Shown here piece by piece: positions 8,296 through 18,000 of a stretch of DNA of 64,000 nucleotides. Source of the DNA: Lysobacter firmicutimachus. GTDB taxonomy: Bacteria > Pseudomonadota > Gammaproteobacteria > Xanthomonadales > Xanthomonadaceae. Position 1 is the first letter of the stretch, and every line of letters begins with the position of its first letter. A program made the position numbers and the translations under genes. The notes under the pieces are model-generated. The model saw only the letters and a list, made by a program, of their open reading frames with translations. It was not told the origin of the DNA and did no database searches. Where the stretch lies: positions 4,092,001-4,156,000 of the forward strand of contig NZ_JBANDL010000002.1 of assembly GCF_037027445.1 (NCBI RefSeq), written 5' to 3'.

Positions 8296-8861
8296 GCCGC
8301 CGGCCCCGGATGCGGCTGGCCGCTGCGCAGCCATTCGCGGGCGATGAACAGCGCGGCGATGCTGCGGCCCTCGGAAAAGTCTTCGCGCAGGATCAGCTCG
8401 TGCAGGTCGTCGAGCTTCCACGGCACCACTTCGAGTTCTTCCGGCTCATCGCCGGGCAGGCGCTCGGGATAAAGATCGCGCGCCAGCACCAACTGCGCCT
8501 GGTGGCTCATGTAGGTCGGCGCCAGCGTCAGTGCGCGCAGTACGGTCAAGGAGCGCGCGCCGTAGCCGGCCTCTTCCTTCAGCTCGCGGTCGGCGGCCTG
8601 CAGCGCGGTCTCGCCTTCGTCGATCCGGCCCTTGACCAGGCCCAGCTCGTAGCGGTGCATGCCGGCGGCGTACTCGCGCACCAGCAGCACGGTGTCCTCG
8701 TCGAGCATCGGCACCACCACCACCGCGCCGTGGCCGCGGCCGTGCAGGCGCTCGTAGCGACGGCGCTCGCCGTTGGAGAACTCCAGATCGAGCCGTTCCA
8801 GCCGGTACGGACCGGCCTCGTGCTCGGTGATCTGATGGATGATCGGCAGCCGCCGGGTCAT
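8292..8861 (-). CDS. nudE: ADP compounds hydrolase NudE (Nudix)
   Basis: Nudix pyrophosphatase acting on ADP-ribose, NADH and Ap3A-type compounds; 189 residues, matching E. coli NudE (186). The Nudix box is complete: G-RIDEG-E-TALQAAD-RELKEEAGY. Upstream is the Nudix strand VLLVREYAAGMHRYELGLVKG, the typical NudE/ADP-ribose pyrophosphatase pattern. First gene of the operon nudE-cysQ-mazG; the association of nudE with cysQ is common in gammaproteobacteria. Its start is 77 bases from the divergent bioA start. Confidence 0.93.
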   Translation of the reverse strand: MTRRLPIIHQITEHEAGPYRLERLDLEFSNGERRRYERLHGRGHGAVVVVPMLDEDTVLLVREYAAGMHRYELGLVKGRIDEGETALQAADRELKEEAGYGARSLTVLRALTLAPTYMSHQAQLVLARDLYPERLPGDEPEELEVVPWKLDDLHELILREDFSEGRSIAALFIAREWLRSGQPHPGPAA

Positions 8862-8938
8862 GGCGCGGCTCCGGGCATGAGCGGGGAGCGGAAAGGCACG
8901 ATAATGGGGGAATGCGAGAGATCACTCACGACCCCAAG

Positions 8939-10339
8939 ATGCTAACAGAGCCGGGCGCCGACGCGGCGCAGGCCTGGCGCGAGCGCGATCTGGCGGTGCT
9001 GTGGCACCCCTGCACCCAGATGCGCGAGCACCCTCACACCCTGCCCCTGCTGCCGATCGCGAGCGGCCGGGGGCCGTGGCTGATCGGCCGCGACGGGCGC
9101 CGCTACCTGGATGCGATTTCCAGTTGGTGGACCAACCTGTTCGGCCACGCCGAGCCGCGCATCGCCGAGGCCATCGCCGCCCAGGCGCGGACCCTGGAAC
9201 ACGTGATCCTGGCCGGCGTCTCGCACGCGCCGGCGGTGGAGCTGGCCGAACGCCTGCTGGCGCTGGCGCCGCGCCAGGACGGGCGCGCGCCGCTGAGCAA
9301 GGTGTTCTACGCCGACAACGGCTCGGCCGGGGTCGAGGTGGCGCTGAAGATGGCCTTCCACTGGTTCCGCAATCGCGGCGTCGAAGGCCGGACCAAGTTC
9401 ATCGCCCTGGAGAACGGCTACCACGGCGAAACCCTGGGCGCGCTGGCGGTCGGCGATATCCCGCTGTACCGGCGCATTTACGCGCCGCTGCTGGCCGAAG
9501 CCCTGTTCGCGCCCTCGCCCGACGCCTACCTGGCCGACCCCGGCCAGAGCGCGGCCGAGCGCGCGCAGGTCGCCGCCGCGGCTTTGCGCGATCTGCTCGA
9601 ACGCCATGCCGGCGAAGTCTGCGCGCTGATCCTGGAGCCGCGGGTGCAATGCGCCGGCGGCATGCGCATGCACGACCCGTCCTACCTGCGCCTGGCGCGC
9701 GAGCTGTGCGACGCGCACGGGGTGTTCCTGATCGCCGACGAGATCGCGGTCGGCTTCGGCCGCACCGGCACGATGTTCGCGAGCGAACAGGCCGGGGTCA
9801 TGCCGGACCTGCTGTGCCTGTCCAAGGGCCTGACCGGCGGCGCGCTGCCGCTGGCCGCGGTGCTGACCAGCCAGTCGATCTACGACGGCTTCCTCGACGA
9901 CTCGCGCGAACGCGCCTTCCTGCATTCGCACAGCTACACCGGCAATCCGCTGGCCTGCGCCGCGGCGCTGGCGACCCTGGACATCTTCCGCGACGACGAC
10001 ATCGTCGTGCGCAACCGAGACACCGCCGCGCGCATGGCCCGCGCCGCGGCCGAGTTCGCCGGTCATCCGCACGTCGCCGACGTGCGCCAGGCCGGCATGA
10101 TCGTCGCCTTCGAACTCACCCGCGGCGGCGACAAGCGCAGTCCCTTCGATCCGGCCGCGCGGATCGGACTGCGCGCCTACCGCGCCGCGCTCGAGCGCGG
10201 CGTGCTGCTGCGCCCGCTCGGCGACATCCTGTATTGGATGCCGCCGTATTCGATCGACGAAGAGGCGCTGGACCTGCTCGCCCGCACCACCCGCGAGGCG
10301 ATCGACCACGCCGTGCAGGAGGCCGACGCATGCGCCTGA
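8939..10339 (+). CDS. bioA: Adenosylmethionine-8-amino-7-oxononanoate aminotransferase BioA
   Basis: PLP-dependent transaminase that converts KAPA to DAPA with S-adenosylmethionine as amino donor, the antepenultimate step of biotin synthesis; 466 residues from this start. Diagnostic features: LWHPCTQM near the N-terminus, SSWWTNLFGHAEPRI, YADNGSAGVEVALKMAFHWF, the PLP-binding Asp in FLIADEIAVGFGRTG and the Schiff-base Lys in LCLSKGLTGGALPLAA. Start choice is uncertain: an in-frame ATG at 8912 adds nine residues. I prefer 8939 because it leaves only a dozen residues before the conserved WRERDLAVLW block and because ATAATG at 8901-8906 looks like a -10 element just upstream of 8912. Neither start has a good Shine-Dalgarno. 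The gene overlaps rsmE by 10 bases. Confidence 0.93.
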   Translation: MLTEPGADAAQAWRERDLAVLWHPCTQMREHPHTLPLLPIASGRGPWLIGRDGRRYLDAISSWWTNLFGHAEPRIAEAIAAQARTLEHVILAGVSHAPAVELAERLLALAPRQDGRAPLSKVFYADNGSAGVEVALKMAFHWFRNRGVEGRTKFIALENGYHGETLGALAVGDIPLYRRIYAPLLAEALFAPSPDAYLADPGQSAAERAQVAAAALRDLLERHAGEVCALILEPRVQCAGGMRMHDPSYLRLARELCDAHGVFLIADEIAVGFGRTGTMFASEQAGVMPDLLCLSKGLTGGALPLAAVLTSQSIYDGFLDDSRERAFLHSHSYTGNPLACAAALATLDIFRDDDIVVRNRDTAARMARAAAEFAGHPHVADVRQAGMIVAFELTRGGDKRSPFDPAARIGLRAYRAALERGVLLRPLGDILYWMPPYSIDEEALDLLARTTREAIDHAVQEADACA

Positions 10340-11067
10340 CCCGAGTCCACGTCGACGCCGAACTCGGTGCCGGCCGCGAGATCGTGTTGCCGGAAGGTCC
10401 CGCCACGCATCTGGCCCGCGTACTGCGGCATCAGGTCGGCGACGCCTGCGTGCTGTTCAACGGCGACGGCCACGACTATCACGGCCGCATCGCCGCGCTG
10501 GGCAAGCGCGAGCTGCGGGTGGCGATCGAGTCGGCGCAGCCGGTAGAGCGCGAATCGCCGCTGCAGCTGGTGCTGCTGCAAGGCATCGCCCGCGGCGAGA
10601 AGATGGACCTGATCCTGCAGAAGGCGACCGAGCTCGGCGTGGCGCAAGTGCAGCCGCTGTGGTCGCAGCGCAGCGAGGTCAAGCTCGACGAGGCGCGCGC
10701 GGAAAAGCGCCTGGCGCATTGGCGCAGCGTGGTCGCCTCGGCCTGCGAACAAAGCGGCCGCGCTCGCGTGCCGGAGGTCGCCGCGCCGCGCGCGCTGGCG
10801 GCGACGCTGGCGACGCTGGCGCCGGGCGGGTTGCGCCTGATCCTGGACCCCGAAGGCGAGTTGGCCGTCGCCACGCTCGCGGTCGATCCGGTTGCGCCGG
10901 TGTTTCTGGCGATCGGCCCGGAAGGCGGCTGGTCGCCGCTGGACCGGCAACAGCTGCGCGACGCCGGCTTCCAGGGCTTGCGTTTGGGACCGCGCATCCT
11001 GCGCACCGAAACCGCCGGCCTGGCCGCGATCGCGGCGCTGCAGGCGCGGTTCGGCGATCTGGCCTGA
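10330..11067 (+). CDS. rsmE: 16S rRNA (uracil1498-N3)-methyltransferase RsmE
   Basis: SPOUT-class methyltransferase modifying U1498 in the decoding region of 16S rRNA; 245 residues, family length. An N-terminal PUA-like RNA-binding domain (MRLTRVHVDAELGAG... HLARVLRHQVGDACVLFNGD) precedes the knotted methyltransferase domain with GIARGEKMDLILQKATELGV, AIGPEGGWS and LRLGPRILRTETA, the SAM-binding trefoil knot. Starts inside the last codons of bioA in another frame, so the two are co-transcribed; the bioA-rsmE pairing recurs in related genomes. Followed by a 0.5 kb repeat region. Confidence 0.95.
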   Translation: MRLTRVHVDAELGAGREIVLPEGPATHLARVLRHQVGDACVLFNGDGHDYHGRIAALGKRELRVAIESAQPVERESPLQLVLLQGIARGEKMDLILQKATELGVAQVQPLWSQRSEVKLDEARAEKRLAHWRSVVASACEQSGRARVPEVAAPRALAATLATLAPGGLRLILDPEGELAVATLAVDPVAPVFLAIGPEGGWSPLDRQQLRDAGFQGLRLGPRILRTETAGLAAIAALQARFGDLA

Positions 11068-11568
11068 GTCGCTCGGATCGGTTCGCGGGCGCGGCAGGCG
11101 GCATTCGAGCGAACCGTTGGCGCCGGGTTTGCGCCGCGGCGTAGAGCGAGAAAACAAATCCCCCTAGCCCTCTTTCAGAGGGAACCGCGACGCGGCCAAC
11201 TGCCGCGGTGCGCTTTGAAACAAGCGAGAACCGCAATACGGCGAACGACCGCCACGCGCTTCGCAAAGGCGGGCATGGCAGCGCGGCGATTCGCCGTCAC
11301 CCCTTTTTCAAGGAGCGAGAAAACAAATCCCCCTAGCCCCCCTTTCAGGGGGAACCGCGACGCGGCCAACTGCCGCGGTGCGCTTTGAAACAAGCGAGAA
11401 CCGCAATACGGCGAACGACCGCCACGCGCTTCGCAAAGGCGGGCATGGCAGCGCGGCGAGTCGCCGTCGCCCCTTTTCCAAGCGGGAGCGGCGCCTGCGC
11501 AGCGGGCGGGGAGATCTGCGCTTGCTGTCGCCGCTCTCGCCGTGCCCGACGAAGGAAGGCTGCGACGC
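11068..11568. repeat. Non-coding gap between convergent rsmE and nagX-like gene, with a 170-bp tandem repeat
   Basis: No credible gene. Two imperfect head-to-tail copies occupy about 11144-11312 and 11313-11482 (period 169-170 bases). Both start GAGCGAGAAAACAAATCCCC and contain a small hairpin of six base pairs with a TTC loop (11168-11182 and 11338-11352), then CGCGACGCGGCCAACTGCCGC and a stretch ending GCATGGCAGCGCGGCGA. The copies differ at only a few positions. Short ORFs spanning the repeat (such as the frame at 11378-11584) are chance openings. Confidence 0.85.
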
Positions 11569-12669
11569 TCAGATCTTGAAATAGATCCGACGCCGGTCGA
11601 GCAGCGTCACCACGCCCCACCACAAGGTCACGAAAGCCAGCGCGAACGCCAGCGACGGCAGATAGGGACCGAACCGCGGTGTCATCCAGTCGGCGAAGCC
11701 GCGGCGGTAGATCGGTTCCAGCCAGCCCAGGCCGATCAGCAAGTACAGCAGCAAGGCCGAGCCGGCATAGGCGGCGATCGCGTTGACGCCGAAGCTTCGC
11801 CCCAGCGCCGGCCAGCCGCGTACGTCGATCAGGCGATGGCACAACGCCAGGACCCAGCACGACCAACCGCCGGCCCACAGCACGTAGGCGGGGGTCCACA
11901 GGTTCTTGTTGATCGGCTGCCACTGGCCCAGCGCCCAGCCCGCCGCCAACGCCAGCGCGCCGGCGATCAGCAAGGCGCGCAAATCGCCACGGCGCAGCCA
12001 GTCGCCGGCGCGCAGGCCCAGCACGGTCGTGGCCAGGGCGCCCAGGGTGGACACCAGACCCTCGGGGTCGTGGCCGCGGCCGCTGGCCGGATCGACCTGG
12101 TAGACGTGCGCGCCGAACAGCGCGTGGTCGAGGCGGCTGGCGATGTTGTCGAACGGCGCGTAGCTGCCGCCGCCGGCGAGCAACCAGGCGTAGCCGACCA
12201 GCAACGCGCCGAACGCGAACCATTGCGTGCGCGCCGGCAGATACAACGCGATCAGCGCCGCCGCGGCGAAACACAGGCCGATCCGTTGCAACACGCCGGG
12301 CAAGCGCAGCGCTTCGTGGCCGCTCGCCCACATCGCGCACCAGTGCAGCAACAGGCCGAGGCCGACGATGCGTACCGCGCGCCACAGCGCGGGCCGCAAC
12401 AGCGTCGCCGGCGCGGCGCCGGCTTCGCGGCGCGGCATCAGCGCCAGCGCGATCGACACGCCGACGATGAACAGGAACATCGGGAACACGAGATCGGTCG
12501 GCGTGAAGCCGTGCCACTGCGCGTGCAGCAGCGGCGCGTAGACATGGCCCCAGTCGCCGGGATTGTTGACCAGCAGCATCGCCGCGACGGTCAGGCCGCG
12601 CAGCGCATCGACCGAGGCGTAGCGCTTGGGCGCGGACGCGCGCTCCGGCGCCGCGGCGGCGCGGTTCAC
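11569..12669 (-). CDS. NagX/HGSNAT-like membrane acyltransferase (DUF5009)
   Basis: Polytopic inner-membrane protein, 366 residues, related to heparan-alpha-glucosaminide N-acetyltransferase and NagX of xanthomonads. The opening RYASVDALRGLTVAAMLLVNNPGDW is the family signature (split over residues 15-40), followed by the conserved HAQWHGFTPTDLVFPMFLFI and about ten hydrophobic helices. The buried His in HAQWHG is the likely acceptor/transfer residue by analogy with HGSNAT. The start is a GTG at 12669 that overlaps the preceding CheW-like gene stop (GTGA). A much longer open frame extends to 14328 but is an arginine-rich antisense-like shadow of chpB and chpC. Role in N-acetylglucosamine uptake or envelope glycan acetylation is inferred; no other nag gene is nearby, and it is appended to the chemosensory operon. 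Confidence 0.85.
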   Translation of the reverse strand: MNRAAAAPERASAPKRYASVDALRGLTVAAMLLVNNPGDWGHVYAPLLHAQWHGFTPTDLVFPMFLFIVGVSIALALMPRREAGAAPATLLRPALWRAVRIVGLGLLLHWCAMWASGHEALRLPGVLQRIGLCFAAAALIALYLPARTQWFAFGALLVGYAWLLAGGGSYAPFDNIASRLDHALFGAHVYQVDPASGRGHDPEGLVSTLGALATTVLGLRAGDWLRRGDLRALLIAGALALAAGWALGQWQPINKNLWTPAYVLWAGGWSCWVLALCHRLIDVRGWPALGRSFGVNAIAAYAGSALLLYLLIGLGWLEPIYRRGFADWMTPRFGPYLPSLAFALAFVTLWWGVVTLLDRRRIYFKI

Positions 12670-13172
12670 GCCGCCTGCGCGAGCGCTTCGCCGATCATCG
12701 CCTCGACCGCTTCCAGGTCGGGCAGCAGGGCGCGGTCGTCGTTGAGCAGCACGCGCGCCTGCACGCCGTGCGGGAGGATTTCGTCTTCGATCCCGTCGAC
12801 CAGCAAGCTCTGGCTCGACACCGTCACCAGACGCGGGAAGCCCTGGGTCAGCAGGGCGAAATACGGCAGGCGCGATGCCGCGCTGAGCGCCTTGAGCACG
12901 ACCACCTTGCTGCCCAGGCTGCCCTGTTCGGACGCCAGCCCGGACAGCTCGCCGAATGCGATCAGCGGCAACTGCCAGCCGCGCCAGCGGATCCGACCCA
13001 GCAGCCAGCGCGGCGCGCCGTCGACCGGCGCCGGCGGCGCGTACGACAACACCTCGGCGATGGTCGCGTTGGGCAGCAACAGACGCGCGCCGGCCACCTG
13101 GATCAATACGCCGCGGATGTCGGCCTGGCTTGCGCTTTCGGTGGCCGGATGTTGCTGGTCGTCGTTCGACAT
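12666..13172 (-). CDS. chpC: CheW-like adaptor ChpC of the Pil-Chp system
   Basis: Cytoplasmic scaffold protein of 168 residues with one CheW domain (about 18-165): GVLIQVAGARLLLPNATIAEVL, WLLGRIRWRGWQLPLIAFGELSG and LPYFALLTQGFPRLVTVS. It is the last chemosensory gene of the pilG-to-chpC cluster and corresponds in position to ChpC of Pseudomonas aeruginosa. CheW-fold proteins couple receptor (PilJ) to kinase (ChpA). Separated from chpB by 135 bases and overlapping the acyltransferase gene by four bases. Confidence 0.85.
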   Translation of the reverse strand: MSNDDQQHPATESASQADIRGVLIQVAGARLLLPNATIAEVLSYAPPAPVDGAPRWLLGRIRWRGWQLPLIAFGELSGLASEQGSLGSKVVVLKALSAASRLPYFALLTQGFPRLVTVSSQSLLVDGIEDEILPHGVQARVLLNDDRALLPDLEAVEAMIGEALAQAA

Positions 13173-13307
13173 CGCTCGCGTCCTCGCCGCGGATCGCGCG
13201 GCCTTGCGGTAGTGCTGCGGCAGCGGAATGTCTGCCGCGAGGTGGTGCGGAAGCTGCGCGAAGCAGCATGGAAGCCGCGCCGGCGCCGCCGCAGCGGCGC
13301 CCGGCGT

Positions 13308-15014
13308 TTACAGCGGACTGTGGGTCGACCAGCGTGCGGCCAGCTTGGCCGCCAGTTCGGACGGCTGGCCCTGTCCGGCGCCGCGCGCGATCGCCGCGCT
13401 CGCGGCGGCGGCGTCGTAGCAACCGTCCGGGGCCTGGCCGAGCACCAATGCGCCGTGCGCGGCCAGCTTCATCGCGGTATCGACCTGAGCCGGGTCGGCG
13501 CCGCTGAACAGCAGGATCGCGCTGTCGGCGGCCGGCAAGGCGTCCATCACCTCGCCGCCGTCCTCGACGAACTGGATGCCGCTGTCGCCGGCGTCCACGC
13601 CGACGCCGGCGGGCAGGATGTAGATCACGCCGTCGATGGTGCGCGCGCCCGGTTCGGCCAGTTTGACCAGCACCGGCGTAGCGCGTTGCATCTGCGCCAC
13701 CAGGCGGTCGTAGCGGCCGCCGTCGAGACGCTGCTGCACCAGCACCGGACGACCGAAGTTCTCCGGCAGAGCACCGAGCAACTGGCGCACGGCGTCGGGG
13801 CCGCCGATCCCGGCCAGCACCAGCACCGCACCGCTGCGGGTCGACACCGGCGCGCGGTCGTCGACCAGTTCCAGGCCGGAAATACGCCGTTCGATCTCTT
13901 CCAGATCGTGCGCGTCCACGCCCGGCGCGACCGGCGCCGGGGACTGGCCGCTGGCGGCGCCGATCAGGCTGGCCTCGTCGGCGAAGGACCAGTCCGGCAC
14001 CGCCGGCGGCGGCGGCGCGGCGGCCTTGTCGGCCGGCAGCGGATCGGTGGCGAAGTCGAAGTCGAAACTGCTTTCGAAGGCCGGCGTCTCGGCGCCGCCG
14101 CCACGGCCGTCGTCGAACTCGATCGGCGCGATCGCCCCGGAGGCGGACGGCGTGGAATGCGCGTCCTCTTCCAGCTCGATCGAAGTGCCGGCGTCGGCGA
14201 ACTTGCGGTCCAGGTCGATCAGTTCGTCGTCGAGACGATGATCCGGCGGCTGCCAGGCGGCGATGTCGCCGATGTCGTCCAGCGCCAGCGGCGTGTCGGC
14301 GACCGGCGTGTGCTCGTCGACGTTCCACTCCGGCTCGGCCGGGTACGACGCCGCCTGGCCCGGCACGGCGGCCTGGGTTTCGATCGCTTCCAGGGTCAGC
14401 CGGCCGATGTCGAACTCGCCCGGCGGTTCGGCCGCCGGCGCTTCTTCCACCGCCGCCTCGCTCGCGCGAGGCGCCGGCGCCAGCCGCGACAACTCGCCGA
14501 TCTGCTCGGCGGCGATGAACGCGGATGGGTCGTGCGGCATCTCGCTGGACGCCGGATCGAAACCGATGCCCTGTTCGTCCTGCGCCATCGCCGAAGCCGG
14601 CGAGCTCGGGCGCTGGAACGCTTCGGCGGAGAACATCGGCTCGGGCTCCGGCTCGGGCTCGCGCCCGGGCGGCAGCACGTCGTCGTGCCGGTGCAGCTTG
14701 GCGCTGAGGTGGCGCGCCCAGCGCGCCGCGTCCCAGCCCTCGCGGGCCACGGTCAGTTCGGCCTCTTCGAAGATCACTTCGATCGACGGATCGACCAGCA
14801 GGTTCTCGAACCGGTCCAGCGCGTCCTCGATCGCCGGATCGAGCACGACCACGACCACGTCCGGATCGGCCGTGTCGAGCTCGGACGGTTCCAGCGAGGT
14901 CGGATCGCCTTCCAACACCAGGTTCGCGCCGGCATCGCCGAGCGCGCTACGCAAACGGTCGCGGGCCACCCCGGCCCGCGCCAACAACGCTACGCGACGG
15001 TCCGCTTCAGCCAT
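13308..15014 (-). CDS. chpB: ChpB-like protein with degenerate CheB methylesterase domain
   Basis: 568 residues. An N-terminal segment (about 1-110) looks like a receiver-type alpha/beta fold without a clear acidic pocket (VALLARAG... [15 protein letters not shown]). A long acidic low-complexity linker (about 120-385, with a run of EPEPEP) follows. The C-terminal 180 residues align by pattern with Che[21 protein letters not shown] in place of the catalytic GASTGG loop, [20 protein letters not shown] in place of the strand carrying the catalytic His, and [12 protein letters not shown] in place of the loop with the catalytic Asp. Thus Ser, His and Asp all appear to be missing. It lies exactly where chpB lies in the Pseudomonas cluster and overlaps chpA by eight bases. 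Probably structural or regulatory rather than an active demethylase. Confidence 0.75.
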   Translation of the reverse strand: MAEADRRVALLARAGVARDRLRSALGDAGANLVLEGDPTSLEPSELDTADPDVVVVVLDPAIEDALDRFENLLVDPSIEVIFEEAELTVAREGWDAARWARHLSAKLHRHDDVLPPGREPEPEPEPMFSAEAFQRPSSPASAMAQDEQGIGFDPASSEMPHDPSAFIAAEQIGELSRLAPAPRASEAAVEEAPAAEPPGEFDIGRLTLEAIETQAAVPGQAASYPAEPEWNVDEHTPVADTPLALDDIGDIAAWQPPDHRLDDELIDLDRKFADAGTSIELEEDAHSTPSASGAIAPIEFDDGRGGGAETPAFESSFDFDFATDPLPADKAAAPPPPAVPDWSFADEASLIGAASGQSPAPVAPGVDAHDLEEIERRISGLELVDDRAPVSTRSGAVLVLAGIGGPDAVRQLLGALPENFGRPVLVQQRLDGGRYDRLVAQMQRATPVLVKLAEPGARTIDGVIYILPAGVGVDAGDSGIQFVEDGGEVMDALPAADSAILLFSGADPAQVDTAMKLAAHGALVLGQAPDGCYDAAAASAAIARGAGQGQPSELAAKLAARWSTHSPL

Positions 15015-18000
15015 GACTACGGGTAATTCCAAGCAGTTCGTACACGTTACGGATCAATTCCGGTTCCTGGTAAGGCTTGCCGAGGTAGCGCTCGACGCCG
15101 ATCTCGAACGCGCGCTGACGATGCTTCTCGCCGGTACGCGAAGTGATCATCACGATCGGCACCTCGCGCATGCGCGCGTCGGCCTTCATCTGCGTGGCCA
15201 GCTCGTAACCGTCCATGCGCGGCATTTCGATGTCGAGCAGCATCAGGTCGGGCACGCGCTCGGCCATCCGCTCCAGCGCGTCGACGCCGTCCTTCGCGGT
15301 CATGACCTCGAAGTTGTGGCGCTCCAGCACGCGGCCGGTGACCTTGCGCATGGTGACCGAGTCGTCGACCACCATCACCAGCGGCACGCGGCGCTGTTCG
15401 GCCGGGGCCGGCGGCGGCGCCGCGACCTGGGCGAAGTCCTGCAGCAGCACGGTGCGGCGGCGGACCAGCGGGGCGACGTCGAGGATCACCACCACGCGGC
15501 CGTCGCCCATGATGGTCGCGCCGAAGATGCCCGGCACCGACGCCACCTGCGGCCCCACCGGCTTGACCACGATTTCGCGGTTGCCGACCACCTGGTCGAC
15601 CGACACCGCGGCGCGCAGGTCGCCCGAACGGATCAGCAGCAAAGGCATCTGCAGCTGGCCTTCGGCCTTGGCCGGCGCATGGCCGACCAACAGACCCAGG
15701 TCGTGGACCGGGTAGTCCTCGCCGCCGTAGCGATAGGCCACGTCGCCCTGTTCGAGCAGTTCGCGCGAGAGGCGGCCGACGCCGCGCACCGAAGCGATCG
15801 GCACCGCGAAGGTGGTGTCGCCGATGCGCACGAACACCGCCTGGGTGACCGCGAGGGTCTGCGGCAGGCGCAGGGTGAAGTGCACGCCCAGGCCGGGGCG
15901 GGAATGGATATCCAGGGTACCGCCGAGCTGGCGGACTTCGCTGGCGACCACGTCCATGCCGACGCCGCGGCCGGCCAGGCGGCTGACCTCGTCGGCGGTG
16001 GAGAAGCCCGGCTCCAGGATCAGCGCGTCCAGATCGGCGTCGGACAGCGCCGCATCGCTGCGGATCAGACCGCGCTCTTCGCCGCGGCGGCGGATCGCAG
16101 CGCGGTCCAGGCCGGCGCCGTCGTCGGCCACTTCGAGCACGACTTCGGAACCTTCGCGGCGCACCGCGATGCGCACCGTGCCTTCGTCCGCCTTGCCGGC
16201 GGCGCGACGCTGCTCCGGCCGCTCCAGGCCGTGCGCGACCGCATTGCGCAGCATGTGCTCCAGCGGCGCGGTCATGCGTTCGAGCACGTTGCGGTCGAGT
16301 TCGCCCTGGGTGCCTTCCAGCTTCAGCGCGACCTGCTTGCCCAATTCGCTCGAGGCCTGGCGGACCACGCGGCGCAGACGCGGCAGCAAGGTGTCGAACG
16401 GCACCATGCGCGTGCGCATGAGGCCTTCCTGCAGCTCCGAGCTGACGCGCGACTGCTGCAGCAGCAGGGTTTCGTACTGACGGGTGAGGTCGTCGAGGGT
16501 GTTCTGCAGACTGGTCTGGTCGGCCGCCGATTCGGTCAGCGCGCGCGACAGCTGCTGCAGGGTCGAGAAGCGGTCGAGCTCCAGCGGATCGAACGCCTGG
16601 TCGCCGGCTTCGCCTTCGCGCTGATAGCGGGCGATGATCTGCGCTTCGGTTTCGATTTCCAGACGGCGCAGCTGATCGCGCATGCGCAGGTTGGTCTGCG
16701 CCATTTCCGCGATCGCGCCGCGGAACGCGCCCAGCTGCTGTTCCAGGCGGGCGCGGTAGATCGCGACTTCACCGGCGTAGTTGACCAGACGGTCGAGCAG
16801 GTCGGCGCGGATGCGCACCTGTTCCTGCGGCGTGCGCACGCCGATGTCGTCTTCGTCGACGAGCGGCGCTTCGCTGATCGGCGCCGACAGCGGCTTGAGG
16901 CCTCCATCGACCGCAGCCTGGGCCGGCTGCGCCGGCGGCGCGCTGGTACGGGTCGGTTCGGCCGCGGCTGCGGCTGCGGCCAGCATCGGCAGCGCTTCGC
17001 CGCGCGAACGCGCGTCGAACGCGGCGATCAGCGTCGCCGGCATGGCCAGCGCGCGACGCGCGCCGACCCGGGTGACCATGGCATGCAGGCGGTCGAAACC
17101 GCGTTCGAGTAGGACGATGCCGTCGCGGCCGAGTTCGGTGCGATGGTCGACCACCGACTCCAGCAGCGACTCCATGACGTGGCCGAGTTCGCCCACGGCC
17201 ATGATGCCGGCCATGCGCGCACCGCCCTTGAGGGTGTGCAGATCGCGCTGCAGACCGACCAGCGGCTCGCGTTCGCTCGGGGTTTCGCGCAATTGCGCCA
17301 GCAGGCCGTCGGAGTGGTCGAGCAGGTCGCCGCCTTCCTCGACGAAGATGTCGACGAGTTCGGGGTCCAGCTCGCTCAAGTCCAGCGCTTCGTCCGGATC
17401 CGGATCGGCGTCGAACGCGGCCAGCAACGCGGTCGACAGCGACGAGCCGGGCGCGGCGGCGGCAGGCACGGCCGTCGCGGCGTCGATCGTTTCCTCGGCT
17501 GCGACCTGATCCTGCGCAGGCGCTTCGGCCTGGGCGTATTCGGCTTCCAGGCGCTCGTATTCGAGACGCTCGGCTTCGGCCTGTTCCGCGGCGAGGCGTT
17601 CGGCTTCCAGGCGCTCGGCTTCGGCCTGCTCGGCCGCGATGCGCTCGGCGTCCAGGCGCTCGGCTTCGGCCTGTTCCGCAGCGAGGCGCTCGGCTTCCGC
17701 CTGCTCGACCGCGATGCGCTCGGCGTCCAGACGGGCCTGTTCGGCACGCTGCGCTTCGGCGGCGTATTCGGCTTCCAGACGTTCGTACTCCAGCCGCTCT
17801 TCTTCGGCCAGGCGCTCGGCTTCGAGACGCTCCGCTTCCAGACGCTCGGCTTCGGCGCGTTCAGCTGCGAGGCGTTCCGCTTCCAGACGCTCGGCTTCGG
17901 CGCGCTCGGCTGCAAGGCGCTCCGCTTCCAGGCGCTCGGCTTCGGCACGCTCGGCTGCAAGGCGCTCCGCTTCCAGGCGCTCGGCTTCGGCGCGCTCGGC

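Noticed and set aside
11378..11584. Small ORFs in the rsmE-nagX gap
   Set aside because: They span a tandem repeat and contain no coding signal; frames differ between the repeat copies.
11569..14328. The 919-codon frame read as one large protein
   Set aside because: Only its last 366 codons (from the GTG at 12669) have membrane acyltransferase character; the upstream part overlaps chpC and chpB in another frame and is arginine-rich.
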